Below, piece by piece: positions 35,046 through 44,665 of a stretch of DNA of 64,000 bases. The position numbers and the translations under genes were made by a program. How positions within the stretch are numbered: position 1 is the first letter of the stretch; every line of letters starts with the position of its first letter. Location: positions 966,631 to 1,030,630 of the forward strand of contig NZ_JAENHO010000001.1 in assembly GCF_016785085.1 (NCBI RefSeq), given 5' to 3'. The DNA is from Paractinoplanes lichenicola (GTDB taxonomy: Bacteria; Actinomycetota; Actinomycetes; Mycobacteriales; Micromonosporaceae). The notes under the pieces are model-generated. The model did no database searches. It was not told the DNA's origin and saw only the letters and a program-made list of their open reading frames with translations.

Positions 35046-36071
35046 TCAGCGGCGGCGGGCGGCCGGGTGCAGGGACGGGCTGACCCAGCCGTTGTCGGCC
35101 GGGTTGAGGGTGACGCCGGGCGCGACGATCTCGTCGATGCGGTCGAGCACGTCGTCGGTGAGCGCGACGTCGGCCGCGGCCAGTTGCGAGTCGAGGTGCT
35201 CCATCGTGCGCGGGCCGATGATCGCGCTGGTGATGCCCGGGTGCCGCAGCACGAACGCGATGGCCAGCTCGACCAGGCTGAGGCCGGCGTCGTCGGCCAC
35301 CTTGGCCAGCGCGTCGGCCGCCTCGAGCTTGCGCTGGTTCTCGGGCAGCTTCAGGTCGAAGCGGTTGGCCAGCCGCTGCCGGGCCACCGACTGCGGCCCG
35401 TCCTGCTCCGCGCCGACGCGGTAACGGCCGGACAGCCACCCACCGGCCAGCGGGCTGTAGGACAGCACGCCCATGCCGTACTTCTGGGTCAGCGGCAGGA
35501 TCTCGTTCTCGATGTTGCGGGTCAGGATCGAATACGTCGGCTGCTCGGTGACGAACCGTTCCCGCCCGCGATCCCGGGCGATGTATTGCGCGTCGACCAG
35601 CGCCGACCCGGGGAAGGTGGAGTGCCCGATGTAGCGGACCTTCCCCGCCCGTACGAGATCGGTCAGGGCGCCCAGTGTCTCGTCGAGCTCGACCCCGGGG
35701 TCGTAGCGGTGCATCTGGTAGAGGTCGAGGTGGTCGGTGCCCAGCCGGCGCAGCGAGTTCTCGACCGCGGTCATGATCCACCGGCGCGAGCCGCCGCGGT
35801 GGTTGGGGCCGTCGTCGAACGGCATGAAGAACTTGGTGGCCAGCACGACGTCGTCCCGCCGGCCCTTGAGCGCCTTCCCGACGATCTCCTCCGACTCGCC
35901 CTGCGAGTAGACGTCGGCGGTGTCGACGAAATTGACGCCCGCGTCGAGCGCCCGGTGAATGATGCGGATGCTCTCGTCGTGGTCCTTCGTGCCCCACTCG
36001 CCGAACATCATCGTGCCGAGGCACAGCTGGCTGACCTGGACGCCGGTGCGTCCCAGCGGTCGCAATTCCAT
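35046..36071 (-). CDS. Aldo/keto reductase (Tas/AKR11-like)
   Basis: 341 residues. MELRPLGRTGVQVSQLCLGT start, catalytic Asp/Tyr in NFVDTADVYSQGESEE, Lys in VLATKFFMPF, His in LYQMHRYDP, and the NADPH segment around ITSAIIGPRTMEHLDSQL. The ATG at 36071 has GGAGGAGAG upstream. Longer in-frame readings add an Arg-rich leader. First gene of a pair with the second reductase. The two belong to different AKR branches, so this is not a recent tandem duplication. Confidence 0.88.
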   Translation of the reverse strand: MELRPLGRTGVQVSQLCLGTMMFGEWGTKDHDESIRIIHRALDAGVNFVDTADVYSQGESEEIVGKALKGRRDDVVLATKFFMPFDDGPNHRGGSRRWIMTAVENSLRRLGTDHLDLYQMHRYDPGVELDETLGALTDLVRAGKVRYIGHSTFPGSALVDAQYIARDRGRERFVTEQPTYSILTRNIENEILPLTQKYGMGVLSYSPLAGGWLSGRYRVGAEQDGPQSVARQRLANRFDLKLPENQRKLEAADALAKVADDAGLSLVELAIAFVLRHPGITSAIIGPRTMEHLDSQLAAADVALTDDVLDRIDEIVAPGVTLNPADNGWVSPSLHPAARRR

Positions 36072-36287
36072 GATCTCTCCTCCGGTCAGGCGGGAAGCAG
36101 GCGGATGGTCTGCGGGGCGACCTGCGCGCCCTCGGCGAAGGTGACGCAGCTCCAATCGTCGGCACGGTTCGAGAGTAGGCACGGGCCCGGGGCCGCTGGG
36201 AGGTTCTGGTGCAACCCCCCTCGCGAGCCTCGAAGGGGGTACTGACAGAGCCTCCCTGTGCTGCTCAACCCGCTATACCGTGGGACC

Positions 36288-36488
36288 ATGGCTATCCGCG
36301 ACACGGCACCCTTGCACCCGCGCACCGCGGCAGTGGCCGCCGTCATCGCCTTCGCCGCCGCCGCGTTCGTCACCTTCGACCCGTTGCGGGCCGAACCCGC
36401 GACCGGTGCGGACGGGCCGGGCGCGTCCGTCTTCGTCATCGAGGACACGACGCCGGCCTGGGACTGCCCGTGGGAGCCGCGGGCATGA
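36288..36488 (+). CDS. Tiny signal-anchored protein coupled to the XRE regulator
   Basis: 66 residues: short basic N-terminus, one hydrophobic span (about 13-30, TAAVAAVIAFAAAAFVTF), then a short extracytoplasmic part ending in TTPAWDCPWEPRA. GTGGGACC precedes the ATG. The stop overlaps the next gene's ATG (ATGA), so it is translationally coupled to the MmyB-type regulator. No family recognised. The upstream 36072-36287 stretch holds no gene I can support. Confidence 0.6.
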   Translation: MAIRDTAPLHPRTAAVAAVIAFAAAAFVTFDPLRAEPATGADGPGASVFVIEDTTPAWDCPWEPRA

Positions 36489-37336
36489 ACCACCGCAGCG
36501 AGATCCGCGACTTCTTGACCACGCGGCGCGCGCGCATCACGCCCGAGCGGGCTGGGCTGCCGTCCTACGGCACCACCAGGCGGGTGCCGGGGCTGCGCCG
36601 CGAGGAGGCCGCGATGCTGGCCGGGGTCAGCGTCGACTATTACACCCGCCTCGAACGCGGCAACCTGGCCGGTGTCTCCGAGAGCGTCCTCGAGTCGCTG
36701 GCCCGGGCCTTCCAGCTCGACGATGCCGAGCGCGAGCACCTCTACGACCTGGCCCGGCAGGCCAACAAGAGCCCCCGCCCGGCCCGGCGCCGCACCACCC
36801 CGGCCGTCCGCCCGGTCGTGCAGCAGCTGCTCGACGCGATGACCGGCGCCCCGGCCTACGTGCGCAACGGCCGGCTCGACATCCTCGCGGCCAACCAGCT
36901 CGGCCGGGCCGTGTTCGCGCCCCTGTTCGAGGGCCCGCCCAATCTGGCCCGGTTCATCTATCTCGACCCGGCCTCGCAGGAGTTCTACCGCGACTGGGAG
37001 CAGCTGGCCGAGGACGTGGTCGCGCTGCTGCGCGGCGAGGCCGGGCGGAACCCGTACGACCGGGGTCTGACCGATCTGATCGGCGAGCTCTCGACCCGCA
37101 GCGAGATCTTCCGCACGAGCTGGGCCGCCCACAACGTGCGGCTGCACCGCAGCGGCGTCAAGCGGCTGCGCCACCCGCTGGTCGGCGACCTCTCCCTCGC
37201 GTACGAGTCGATGGAGCTCACCGCCGACCAGAATCTGCGGCTCAACGCCTACAGCGCCGCGCCCGGCTCGGCCGACCAGGACGCGCTCAACCTGATCGCC
37301 AGCTGGGCCGCCACCACCGCGAAGGAACGCGCTTAG
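36485..37336 (+). CDS. XRE-family regulator with MmyB-like ligand-binding domain
   Basis: 283 residues. HTH at about 30-85 (VPGLRREEAAMLAGVSVDYYTRLERGN, cut here into VPGLRREEAAMLAGVSVDYY and TRLERGN) followed by the MmyB-type PAS-like domain (about 105-275) with NGRLDILAANQLGRAVFAPL. MmyB-type domains are thought to bind fatty-acid-like ligands. The start at 36485 overlaps the stop of the small upstream gene. Targets are often neighbouring dehydrogenases; here the divergent aldo/keto reductases are candidates, by inference only. Confidence 0.88.
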   Translation: MNHRSEIRDFLTTRRARITPERAGLPSYGTTRRVPGLRREEAAMLAGVSVDYYTRLERGNLAGVSESVLESLARAFQLDDAEREHLYDLARQANKSPRPARRRTTPAVRPVVQQLLDAMTGAPAYVRNGRLDILAANQLGRAVFAPLFEGPPNLARFIYLDPASQEFYRDWEQLAEDVVALLRGEAGRNPYDRGLTDLIGELSTRSEIFRTSWAAHNVRLHRSGVKRLRHPLVGDLSLAYESMELTADQNLRLNAYSAAPGSADQDALNLIASWAATTAKERA

Positions 37337-37339
37337 GCA

Positions 37340-38836
37340 TCAGTCGCGCGCCGTGGTGGAGGGGATGACGCGCCAGGCGATCACGGCGCCGACGACGAGC
37401 AGGACGGCCCCGATCAAGGTGGTGGCCTGCATGCCCCAGGTGAAGGCGTGCCGGGCCTGGTCGAGCAGCTCACCGCCGGCCGGCAGGGCCCGGGAGGCGG
37501 AGGCGAGCGACTCGTTCACGGCGCTCCCCAGCTCGCCCGGGGTGACGTCGAGGTGGAGCCGATAAAGCGCGGTATGCAGCGAGCCCAGGATCGCGATGCC
37601 CAGGGCGATGCCCAGCTCGTACGCGGTCTCGGAGATCGCGGAGGCCGCGCCGGCCCGTTCCCGGGGCGCGACGCTGACCACGGCGTCGGTGGCCAGTGTC
37701 ATGGCGATGCCGACGCCGAGCCCGGCCACGGCGGTGGCCACGCCGAGCCAGAGATAGCCGGAGGCGCCCTCGGCGAACGAGAGCAGCGCGAACCCGGCCG
37801 CTGTGACCGCGAGCCCGGCGCCGATGGCCCGGCCGGTGCCGAGCCGGGTGGTCAGCCGGCCGACGATCAGGACGACGGCGATCGACGCGAGCGTCATGGG
37901 CAGCTCGGCCAGGCCGGCCCGGAGCGGGCCGAACCCGCGTACGAGCTGCAGGTATTGCGAGAAGGTGAAGAGCAACCCGCTGAACGCGAGGATCGCGACC
38001 GTGGTGGCGGCGACGGCCCCGGAGAACGCCGGGAGCCGGAACAGCGAGATGTCGATCAGGGGGGTGGTCAGCCGCCGCTGACGCCTGACGAACAGCACGC
38101 CGGAGCCCGCGCCGAGCGCCAGGGCCAGCAGCACCGGCCCGGTGAGGCCCGCGTTGAAGACCTCCTTGACCGCGTACACGATCGGGACGATGGCGGCGAT
38201 CGACAGGACGGCGGACAGCAGGTCGAACGGGCCGGCTTGGGGGTTGCGCGACTCGTCGAGCAGCCAGAACCCGCCGGCCAGGACGATCAGCATCACCGGG
38301 ATGTTGATCAGGAAGACCGAGCCCCACCAGAAGTGCTCCAGCAACACCCCGCCGACCAGCGGCCCGAGCGCGGCCCCGGCGGTGGCCCCGGCCGACCAGA
38401 CCGCGATAGCCCGGGTGCGCTGGCGGGGGTCGCGGAACGTGTTGCGGACGATCGACAGCGTCGACGGCATGATCGTGGCCCCGGCCACGCCGAGCAGCAC
38501 GCGGGCGGCGATCAGCAGCTCGGCCGACGGGGCGAAGGCCGCGAGCGCCGACGCCGCGCCGAACGCGAAGCTGCCGATCAGCAGCAGCCGCTTGCGGCCG
38601 ATCCGGTCGGCCAGGTTGCCCGTGACGATCAGCAGGCCGGCCAGCGCGAACGAGTAGACGTCGACGATCCAGAGCAGCTGCGTGGCGCTCGGGCCGAGGT
38701 CGGCGGTCATGCTCGGCACGGCCAGGGCCAGCACGGTGCCGTCCACGGCGAGCAGCACCACGGTCAGGGTCAGGACCGCCAGCGCGGCCCACTGCCGGCG
38801 GCCGGCCAGCTGAGGGTCAGTCGAGGTCAACGGCAT
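37340..38836 (-). CDS. DHA2-type MFS multidrug efflux pump (14 TM)
   Basis: 498 residues with about 14 membrane spans. Family motifs: LLAVDGTVLALAVPSM in TM1, GNLADRIGRKRLLLIG (motif A) and RVLLGVAGATIMPSTL (motif B/C region). Drug:H+ antiporter of the EmrB/QacA group. The ATG at 38836 (MPLTSTDPQLAGRRQW) is preferred over in-frame starts that would cover the operator. Divergent from a TetR gene with a clear 20-bp palindrome between them, so it is almost certainly under that repressor's control. Confidence 0.9.
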   Translation of the reverse strand: MPLTSTDPQLAGRRQWAALAVLTLTVVLLAVDGTVLALAVPSMTADLGPSATQLLWIVDVYSFALAGLLIVTGNLADRIGRKRLLLIGSFAFGAASALAAFAPSAELLIAARVLLGVAGATIMPSTLSIVRNTFRDPRQRTRAIAVWSAGATAGAALGPLVGGVLLEHFWWGSVFLINIPVMLIVLAGGFWLLDESRNPQAGPFDLLSAVLSIAAIVPIVYAVKEVFNAGLTGPVLLALALGAGSGVLFVRRQRRLTTPLIDISLFRLPAFSGAVAATTVAILAFSGLLFTFSQYLQLVRGFGPLRAGLAELPMTLASIAVVLIVGRLTTRLGTGRAIGAGLAVTAAGFALLSFAEGASGYLWLGVATAVAGLGVGIAMTLATDAVVSVAPRERAGAASAISETAYELGIALGIAILGSLHTALYRLHLDVTPGELGSAVNESLASASRALPAGGELLDQARHAFTWGMQATTLIGAVLLVVGAVIAWRVIPSTTARD

Positions 38837-38847
38837 GTCGTCGACCT

Positions 38848-38867
38848 TACAGACCATATGGTCGGTA
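38848..38867. promoter_or_regulatory. TetR operator between efflux pump and repressor genes
   Basis: TACAGACCATATGGTCGGTA is a 20-bp palindrome with one mismatched pair, around a perfect 12-bp core GACCATATGGTC (38852-38863). It lies in the 63-bp divergent gap, where it can cover promoters of both genes. Confidence 0.75.
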
Positions 38868-38899
38868 GTGCCAACTGGATTATTGGTAAGCTGGGTCAT

Positions 38900-39484
38900 A
38901 TGAGCCCGACCGACACCTCAGCCGGCCCCACCCGCAACACCGAACGCACCCGGCTCGCGATCTTCGCGGCCACCGCCCGCGCGGTCGTGCGGCACGGCGC
39001 GGGCGTCTCCATCGGCAAGATTGCCGAGGAGGCCAAGGTCTCCAAGGGCGGGCTGCTGCACCACTTCCCCTCCCGGGAGGCGCTGTTCGAGGCGGTGGCC
39101 ACCGACCTGATCGAGAGATTCCGGCAGGACGTGTACGCCCGGGTCGACCTGGCCGAGAACCACCCCGGCAAGCTGCTCCGCGGCTACGTGCGGGCCATGT
39201 GCGCCGACCTGGACCCGGACAGCGCCGGCAACACCGCTTGGGAGGCGCTGATCATCTTCCGCTCCTCGCCCGGGGTCGCCGAGCTGATCCACGCCGACGC
39301 CGAACGCTGGGACGTGGAGCTGACCGCGGACGGCCTCGACCCCGACCGGGTCGCTCTCGTCCAGCTCGCCGCCGACGGGCTGTCCGCCCTCGTCCTGCAG
39401 AGCGCCGAGCTCGCCCAGCGGCACCTGGTCCGCATGCGGCCGCTGCTGCTGGAGCTCACCGAGAACAACACGCGTCCCAGCTGA
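38900..39484 (+). CDS. TetR-family repressor
   Basis: 194 residues. TetR HTH (about 14-60: TRLAIFAATARAVVRHGAG, then VSIGKIAEEAKVSKGGLLHH with FPSREAL). The C-terminal ligand domain resembles TetR_C_6-type sequences (LQLAADGLSALVL). Divergent from the DHA2 pump, 63 bp apart. A drug-like inducer is expected. Confidence 0.88.
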   Translation: MSPTDTSAGPTRNTERTRLAIFAATARAVVRHGAGVSIGKIAEEAKVSKGGLLHHFPSREALFEAVATDLIERFRQDVYARVDLAENHPGKLLRGYVRAMCADLDPDSAGNTAWEALIIFRSSPGVAELIHADAERWDVELTADGLDPDRVALVQLAADGLSALVLQSAELAQRHLVRMRPLLLELTENNTRPS

Positions 39485-39499
39485 CCGGCAGCCGTTCAT

Positions 39500-40468
39500 T
39501 CAGGAGCGCAGGGTCTCGCTCGGGCGGCGGCCGAACATGTCGCGGTACCGCACCGAGAAGCGGCCCAGATGCGTGAACCCCCACCGGTGCGCGATGGTGG
39601 CCACCGTCTCGACGGAGGGGTCGGCCGCCCGCAGGGCGTTGTGCGCGTGGTTGAGCCGGACCCGCAGCAGGTAGCCGATCGGGGTGGTGTCCAGGTGCCG
39701 CCGGAAGCCGGCCTGCAGGGCCCGCACGCCGATGCCGGCCGCGGCCGCGATGTCCTCCAGCGTGATCGGGTCGGCGGCGTGGCCGTCCACATAGGCGATC
39801 GCGCGCCGGACCGCGGCCGGCGTGATCGGCTGCGGGCCGGCGACATAGCTGGTGGTCATGGTGGTGTTGGGGAAGACCGTGACCGCGGTGGCCGCCGCCG
39901 CTTCGATCAGGCTGGTCAGCATCAGCTCGTTGATGCCGGTCTCGCCCGGCGCGGCCAGCATCCGGATCAGATAGACGACGGTGTCGGCCCAGCGGCGCCC
40001 GGCCGCGGCGGAGATCGGGGTCACCGCGTCGAAGCGGAAGTCGGCCGCCTTGACGCCGAGCCGGGCCGCGACCCGGTCCACCGCCTCCATCGGGAGCTGG
40101 CAGACGTACTGGTCGCTGCGGTCCAGCACCAGGTCGAGCGTGGCGTCGGGCGGATACAGGATGACCTCACCGGCTTCTGCCTGACCGTGCCGGTCGCCGT
40201 CGGACACCGAATAGCGGCCGGAGAGCACGGACGAGGTCAGCAGAGTCCGGAACGGCTCGGTGTGGAAGCTCATCGTGGCCAGATATCTCGGCCGGTCGAT
40301 GACCAGCCCGCCGGCCGAGATCAGGCGGGACCGGAACTCGAAGTCACGGCCGTTGCCGGTCAGCCGCGGCACGTGATCGACGTAGCGCCGGCTGATCAGA
40401 TCGCGCACTTCGTCGAAGTTCCGGGACTCCGTGGCGGCGCGGATGATCGGAATCTGCTGTGCGGGCAT
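39500..40468 (-). CDS. AraC-family regulator
   Basis: 322 residues. An N-terminal AraC_binding_2-type domain (about 20-180) is followed by two HTH motifs of the AraC DNA-binding domain (about 220-320): ITLEDIAAAAGIGVRALQAG and SVETVATIAHRWGFTHLGRF. GAGGAGG precedes the ATG at 40468. Divergent from the metal-chelate importer operon, with 127 bp between starts, so it is a candidate controller of it. Inducer unknown. Confidence 0.87.
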   Translation of the reverse strand: MPAQQIPIIRAATESRNFDEVRDLISRRYVDHVPRLTGNGRDFEFRSRLISAGGLVIDRPRYLATMSFHTEPFRTLLTSSVLSGRYSVSDGDRHGQAEAGEVILYPPDATLDLVLDRSDQYVCQLPMEAVDRVAARLGVKAADFRFDAVTPISAAAGRRWADTVVYLIRMLAAPGETGINELMLTSLIEAAAATAVTVFPNTTMTTSYVAGPQPITPAAVRRAIAYVDGHAADPITLEDIAAAAGIGVRALQAGFRRHLDTTPIGYLLRVRLNHAHNALRAADPSVETVATIAHRWGFTHLGRFSVRYRDMFGRRPSETLRS

Positions 40469-40562
40469 GTCAGCCTCCTCCCGCGCGACGTTACGACCGC
40501 GAAGCCGCCATGCGAAGTCCAGTAATCCGGTCGAGCCATCGATTGATCGAGCTGATAGGTTA

Positions 40563-40579
40563 TTGCCAAAGATTGGCAA
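40563..40579. promoter_or_regulatory. Inverted repeat before the metal-chelate importer operon
   Basis: TTGCCAA AGA TTGGCAA, perfect 7-bp arms with a 3-base centre, ends 16 bp before the GTG of the permease gene. It does not look like a DtxR/IdeR iron box. A metal or AraC-type regulator could bind, or it could be a leader hairpin. Confidence 0.5.
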
Positions 40580-40595
40580 GAACTAAGGGGTGGCG

Positions 40596-41684
40596 GTGAC
40601 GACCGTTCTCTCGGAGACCCGGGAGCACGACGTGCTCGGAATCGGCGCCCGGCGTCGCCGCACGACGCTCCGGCTGGCCGTCTTGACCGTCGGCCTGCTG
40701 GTCACCGGGGTGATCGCGGTCGGCACGGGAGCGATCGCGATCGGCCCTGCGACAGTGGCCCGCATCCTCGCCCACCAGCTGTTCGGCGTGGGCGACGTGA
40801 CCTGGACACCGCCGCAGGAGGCGATCGTCTGGCAGGTGCGGCTGCCCCGCGTGCTGCTCGGCATGCTCGTGGGCGCCGGGCTCGCCGTCTGTGGTGTGGC
40901 TCTGCAGGCCATGGTCCGCAACGTGCTGGCCGATCCCTACCTGCTGGGCATCAACTCGGGGGCGTCCAGCGGCGCCGCCGCGGCCATTCTCTTCGGGGCC
41001 GGCGCCGGTTTCGGCCAGTACGCCCTGTCGACCAGCGCCTTCCTCGGCGCGCTGGCCGCCTCGCTGCTGGTCTTCGTGATCGCCCGCAGCGGGGGCCGGG
41101 TCACCTCGATCCGCCTGCTGCTGTCCGGCGTCGCCGTCGGGTACGCGCTCTACGCCACGACCAGCTTCCTGATCTTCGCCTCGGGGTCGGCCGAGGGCTC
41201 CCGGTCGGTGATGTTCTGGCTGCTCGGCTCGCTCGGCCTGGCCCGCTGGGACGCCCTGCTCACGGTGGCCGCCCTCGTGATCGGCGGCACCACGCTCTGT
41301 CTGACCGTCGCCGGGCGCCGGCTCGACGCACTGGCCGTCGGCGACGAGACCGCCCACACGCTGGGCGTCAACCCGGACCGGTTCCGGATGCGGCTGCTCG
41401 TGATCGTCTCGTTGTGCGTGGGCGTGCTGGTCTCCGCGTCCGGCAGCATCGGCTTCGTCGGCCTGGTCATCCCGCACCTGGCCCGCCGGCTGGTCGGCGC
41501 CCCGCACGTCCGCGTCGTGCCGGTCGCCGCGCTGCTCGGCGCGATCCTGCTGGTCTGGGCCGACGTGATCGCCCGCGTCCTGCTGGCCCCGCAGGAGATC
41601 CCGATCGGCATCATCACCGCGCTGCTCGGTGCCCCGTTCCTGCTGATCCTCATCCGCCGACTGCACGCCGGAGGCACCGCATGA
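40596..41684 (+). CDS. FecCD-type ABC transporter permease
   Basis: 362 residues, about nine to ten membrane spans, of the iron-siderophore/cobalamin permease family: RLPRVLLGMLVGAGLAVCGV, NVLADPYLLGINSGASSGAA and GFVGLVIPHLARRLVGA. The GTG at 40596 has AAGGGG seven bases upstream; a GTG at 40590 is the alternative. The first gene of a tight operon (permease, binding protein, ATPase, methyltransferase, nitroreductase remnant), in which each of the first four joins is a four-base or shorter overlap. Confidence 0.9.
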   Translation: MTTVLSETREHDVLGIGARRRRTTLRLAVLTVGLLVTGVIAVGTGAIAIGPATVARILAHQLFGVGDVTWTPPQEAIVWQVRLPRVLLGMLVGAGLAVCGVALQAMVRNVLADPYLLGINSGASSGAAAAILFGAGAGFGQYALSTSAFLGALAASLLVFVIARSGGRVTSIRLLLSGVAVGYALYATTSFLIFASGSAEGSRSVMFWLLGSLGLARWDALLTVAALVIGGTTLCLTVAGRRLDALAVGDETAHTLGVNPDRFRMRLLVIVSLCVGVLVSASGSIGFVGLVIPHLARRLVGAPHVRVVPVAALLGAILLVWADVIARVLLAPQEIPIGIITALLGAPFLLILIRRLHAGGTA

Positions 41685-42636
41685 AGAAGATCGCCGTCCT
41701 GTCCGCCGTCCTGCTGGTGACCACCGGGTGCGGGGGCGCCGCCGACGGCGCCGCGAGCGAGGCCGCCGCGGGTTATCCGCTCACCGTGAAGAACTGTGGC
41801 GTCGACGTCACCTTCGACAAGGCGCCCGAGCGGACCGTGCTGCTCAAGAGCGCCGCCGTGCCCTACCTGCACGACCTGGGGGTGCTCGACCGGGTCACCG
41901 CCCGCGCCGGGCAGTATCCGAAGGAGTACTACGACGCGGCCACGCTGGCCGAGCTCGACAAGATCCCGCTGCTGACCGACAAGACCGACACCAGCGGGCA
42001 CCTGCAGATCAGCAAGGAAGTCGTGATCAGCCAGCAGCCCGACCTGGTCTTCGGCGAGGTCGACAACCTGTCGCGCGACACCCTGTCGGCCGTCGGCATC
42101 CCGCTGCTGGAGGAGCCGGCGATGTGCCCCGACAACACGGTGGTGCCGAGCTTCGACGACATCTATGCGCAGCTGGAGACGTACGGGAAGGTCTTTGCCC
42201 GGCCCGAGCGGGCGGCCACGGCGGCCGGCGCGCTCAAGGATCGGGTCGGCAAGATCGAGAAGACCGGGAACGGGCGTACGGCGGCGGTGCTCTACCCGAC
42301 CGTCGGCGGCGGGGTCACGTACGCGTACGGGTCGACCAGCATGGCCCACCCGCAGCTGGAGGCGGCCGGCTTCACGAACGTGTTCGGCGAGAGCAAGGAG
42401 CGCGTCTTCGAGGTGACCCTCGAGGAGCTGCTGGGCCGCAACCCCGACGTGCTGATCCTGCTCTACGGCGACGGGGACCCGGCGCAGGTCGAGCAGGCCG
42501 TGACCAGCCTGCCCGGTGCCGAGAAGCTCCAGGCCGTGCGGAACAAGCAGGTCATGACCCAGCTGTTCAATTTCACCGAGCCGCCGTCGCCGCTGTCGGT
42601 GGACGGTCTGGAGCGGATCGTCGAGCGGTTCCAGCA

Positions 42637-42640
<4 letters not shown>
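41681..42640 (+). CDS. Metal-chelate ABC transporter substrate-binding lipoprotein
   Basis: 319 residues. Lipoprotein signal MKKIAVLSAVLLVTTGCGG with the acylated Cys at about 17. A type III (helical backbone) binding protein follows, with VTFDKAPERTVLL near the N-terminus. The ATG overlaps the permease stop (ATGA). Ligand could be a ferric siderophore, heme or cobalamin-like compound; sequence by eye does not decide. Confidence 0.9.
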
Positions 42641-43403
<763 letters not shown>

Positions 43404-43407
<4 letters not shown>

Positions 43408-44066
43408 CCACTCAGGACCAGATCAACGACTACTGGACCGGCCGCGCCCCCAGCTACGCCGCATATCAGCTGCAGCCCGACCGGCTCGCCGACGACATCG
43501 CCGCGTGGTCGCGGGTGTGGGCCGGCGCGCTGCCACCCGCGCCGCTGGACGTGCTCGACGTCGGCACCGGCAGCGGCCAGGTCGCGGCGATCCTGGCCGG
43601 GCTGGGTCACCGCGTCACGGGCATCGACCTCGCCCCCGGCATGCTCGAACAGGCGCGTTCCTCGTACGGGAATGTGGATTTTCGCCTCGGTGACGCCGTC
43701 GAGCCCGACTTTCCCGAGGCCGGCCTCGACGCGGTCACCGGCCGATACGTCATGTGGACGCTGCGCGATCCCGAGGCCGCGGTCAAGAACTGGATCCGCC
43801 TGCTGCGCCCCGGCGGCACCGTCGCGGTCGTCGACAGCACCTGGTTCCCGAACGGCCCGCAGGACTTCTACGACCCGTCGGTGTGGCAGTCCCTGCCGCT
43901 CGCACAGGCCACCGACATCAACCAGACCGCCGCGGTGCTCTCCCGTGCGGGACTGGCCGACGTCACCGTCACGCCCCTGACCGCCATTTACGAACTGGAC
44001 GAGAAGTACGGCGTGGCGCCCGGCCACGAGGTGCAGATGCAGTACCTCATCACCGGACGGGCCTGA
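43404..44066 (+). CDS. Class I SAM-dependent methyltransferase in the importer operon
   Basis: 220 residues. Methyltransf_11-like Rossmann fold: LDVLDVGTGSGQVAAILAGL (motif I), VTGIDLAPGMLEQAR and LRPGGTVAVVDS. The ATG overlaps the ATPase stop by four bases, so it is made together with the importer. Methyltransferases in FecCD-type operons may modify the imported chelate or a metallophore; that is inference. Confidence 0.85.
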
Positions 44067-44411
44067 TGGACTTCCGGGACGCGCTGCGCGGCCGCCGGAT
44101 CGTCCGCAACTACCGCACCGAGCCGATCCCGTACGAGGTGCTGGAACGCGTCGTCAAGGTGGTGCACCGCGCCCCCAGCGCCGGTTTCAGCCAGGGCCAC
44201 CGCCTGGTCGTGGTCACCGACCCGGGCGCTCGGGCCGCCCTGGCCGCCGTGGCCGAGCCCTGGTATCTGGCGAACGGCTTCGAGCCGCGGCGACGTCGCC
44301 CTGGCCGGGGTGATCACGCTCGGCTATCCGGCCGACGACCCGGGGGTGCCCACGGCCAGGCTGGCCAAGCGCCGCAAGCCGCTCGACGAGCTCGTTACCT
44401 GGCGTCGCTGA
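44066..44411 (+). pseudogene. Nitroreductase-family remnant with internal deletion and frameshift
   Basis: Begins as a normal flavin nitroreductase (MDFRDALRGRRIVRNYRTEP, then HRAPSAGFSQGHRLVVVTDP) for about 73 residues up to LANGFEP. At about 44288 the frame is lost. In a different frame the typical family C-terminus continues (GDVALAGVITLGYPADDPG, then RRKPLDELVTWRR and TGA at 44409-44411). About 70-80 central residues of a roughly 190-200-residue enzyme are missing, so this is a deletion rather than a single-base sequencing error. The start shares one base with the methyltransferase stop, showing that it once belonged to the operon. Confidence 0.75.
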
Positions 44412-44463
44412 GCGCTCTCGTCGCGGCCTGCGCGAAGCGCCGGCCCGGCGTCGGTTCATGAGC

Positions 44464-44504
44464 TGAGGGCGCCCCGGCTGGATCACCGCTCCGGAGCGCC
44501 CTCA
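44464..44504 (+). terminator. Candidate terminator after the importer operon
   Basis: A 9-bp stem (44464-44472 with 44496-44504) with an inner CCGG pairing lies about 50 bp past the nitroreductase remnant. No U-tract. The rest of the 44412-44665 gap holds no gene that I can support and probably carries the promoter of the PepSY gene. Confidence 0.5.
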
Positions 44505-44665
44505 TGAGCCGGAATGACGGGTCACGGTCAATAGCGCCACAAGGCTCGTAAACGTCTGACTTCATTTTCGTGCGGGGCGGTGGGAACTAGTCGCCGCCGG
44601 GTGTCGACCAAGCAACTGCGCCATCCCCGAAATTCGACGCCTGTGAATACCCCGACGAGGAGCCC

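Noticed and set aside
36086..36180. Possible coding tail on the minus strand (ending QTIRLLPA)
   Set aside because: A short stretch looks protein-like, but there is no start, domain or ribosome site, and upstream sequence lacks coding character.
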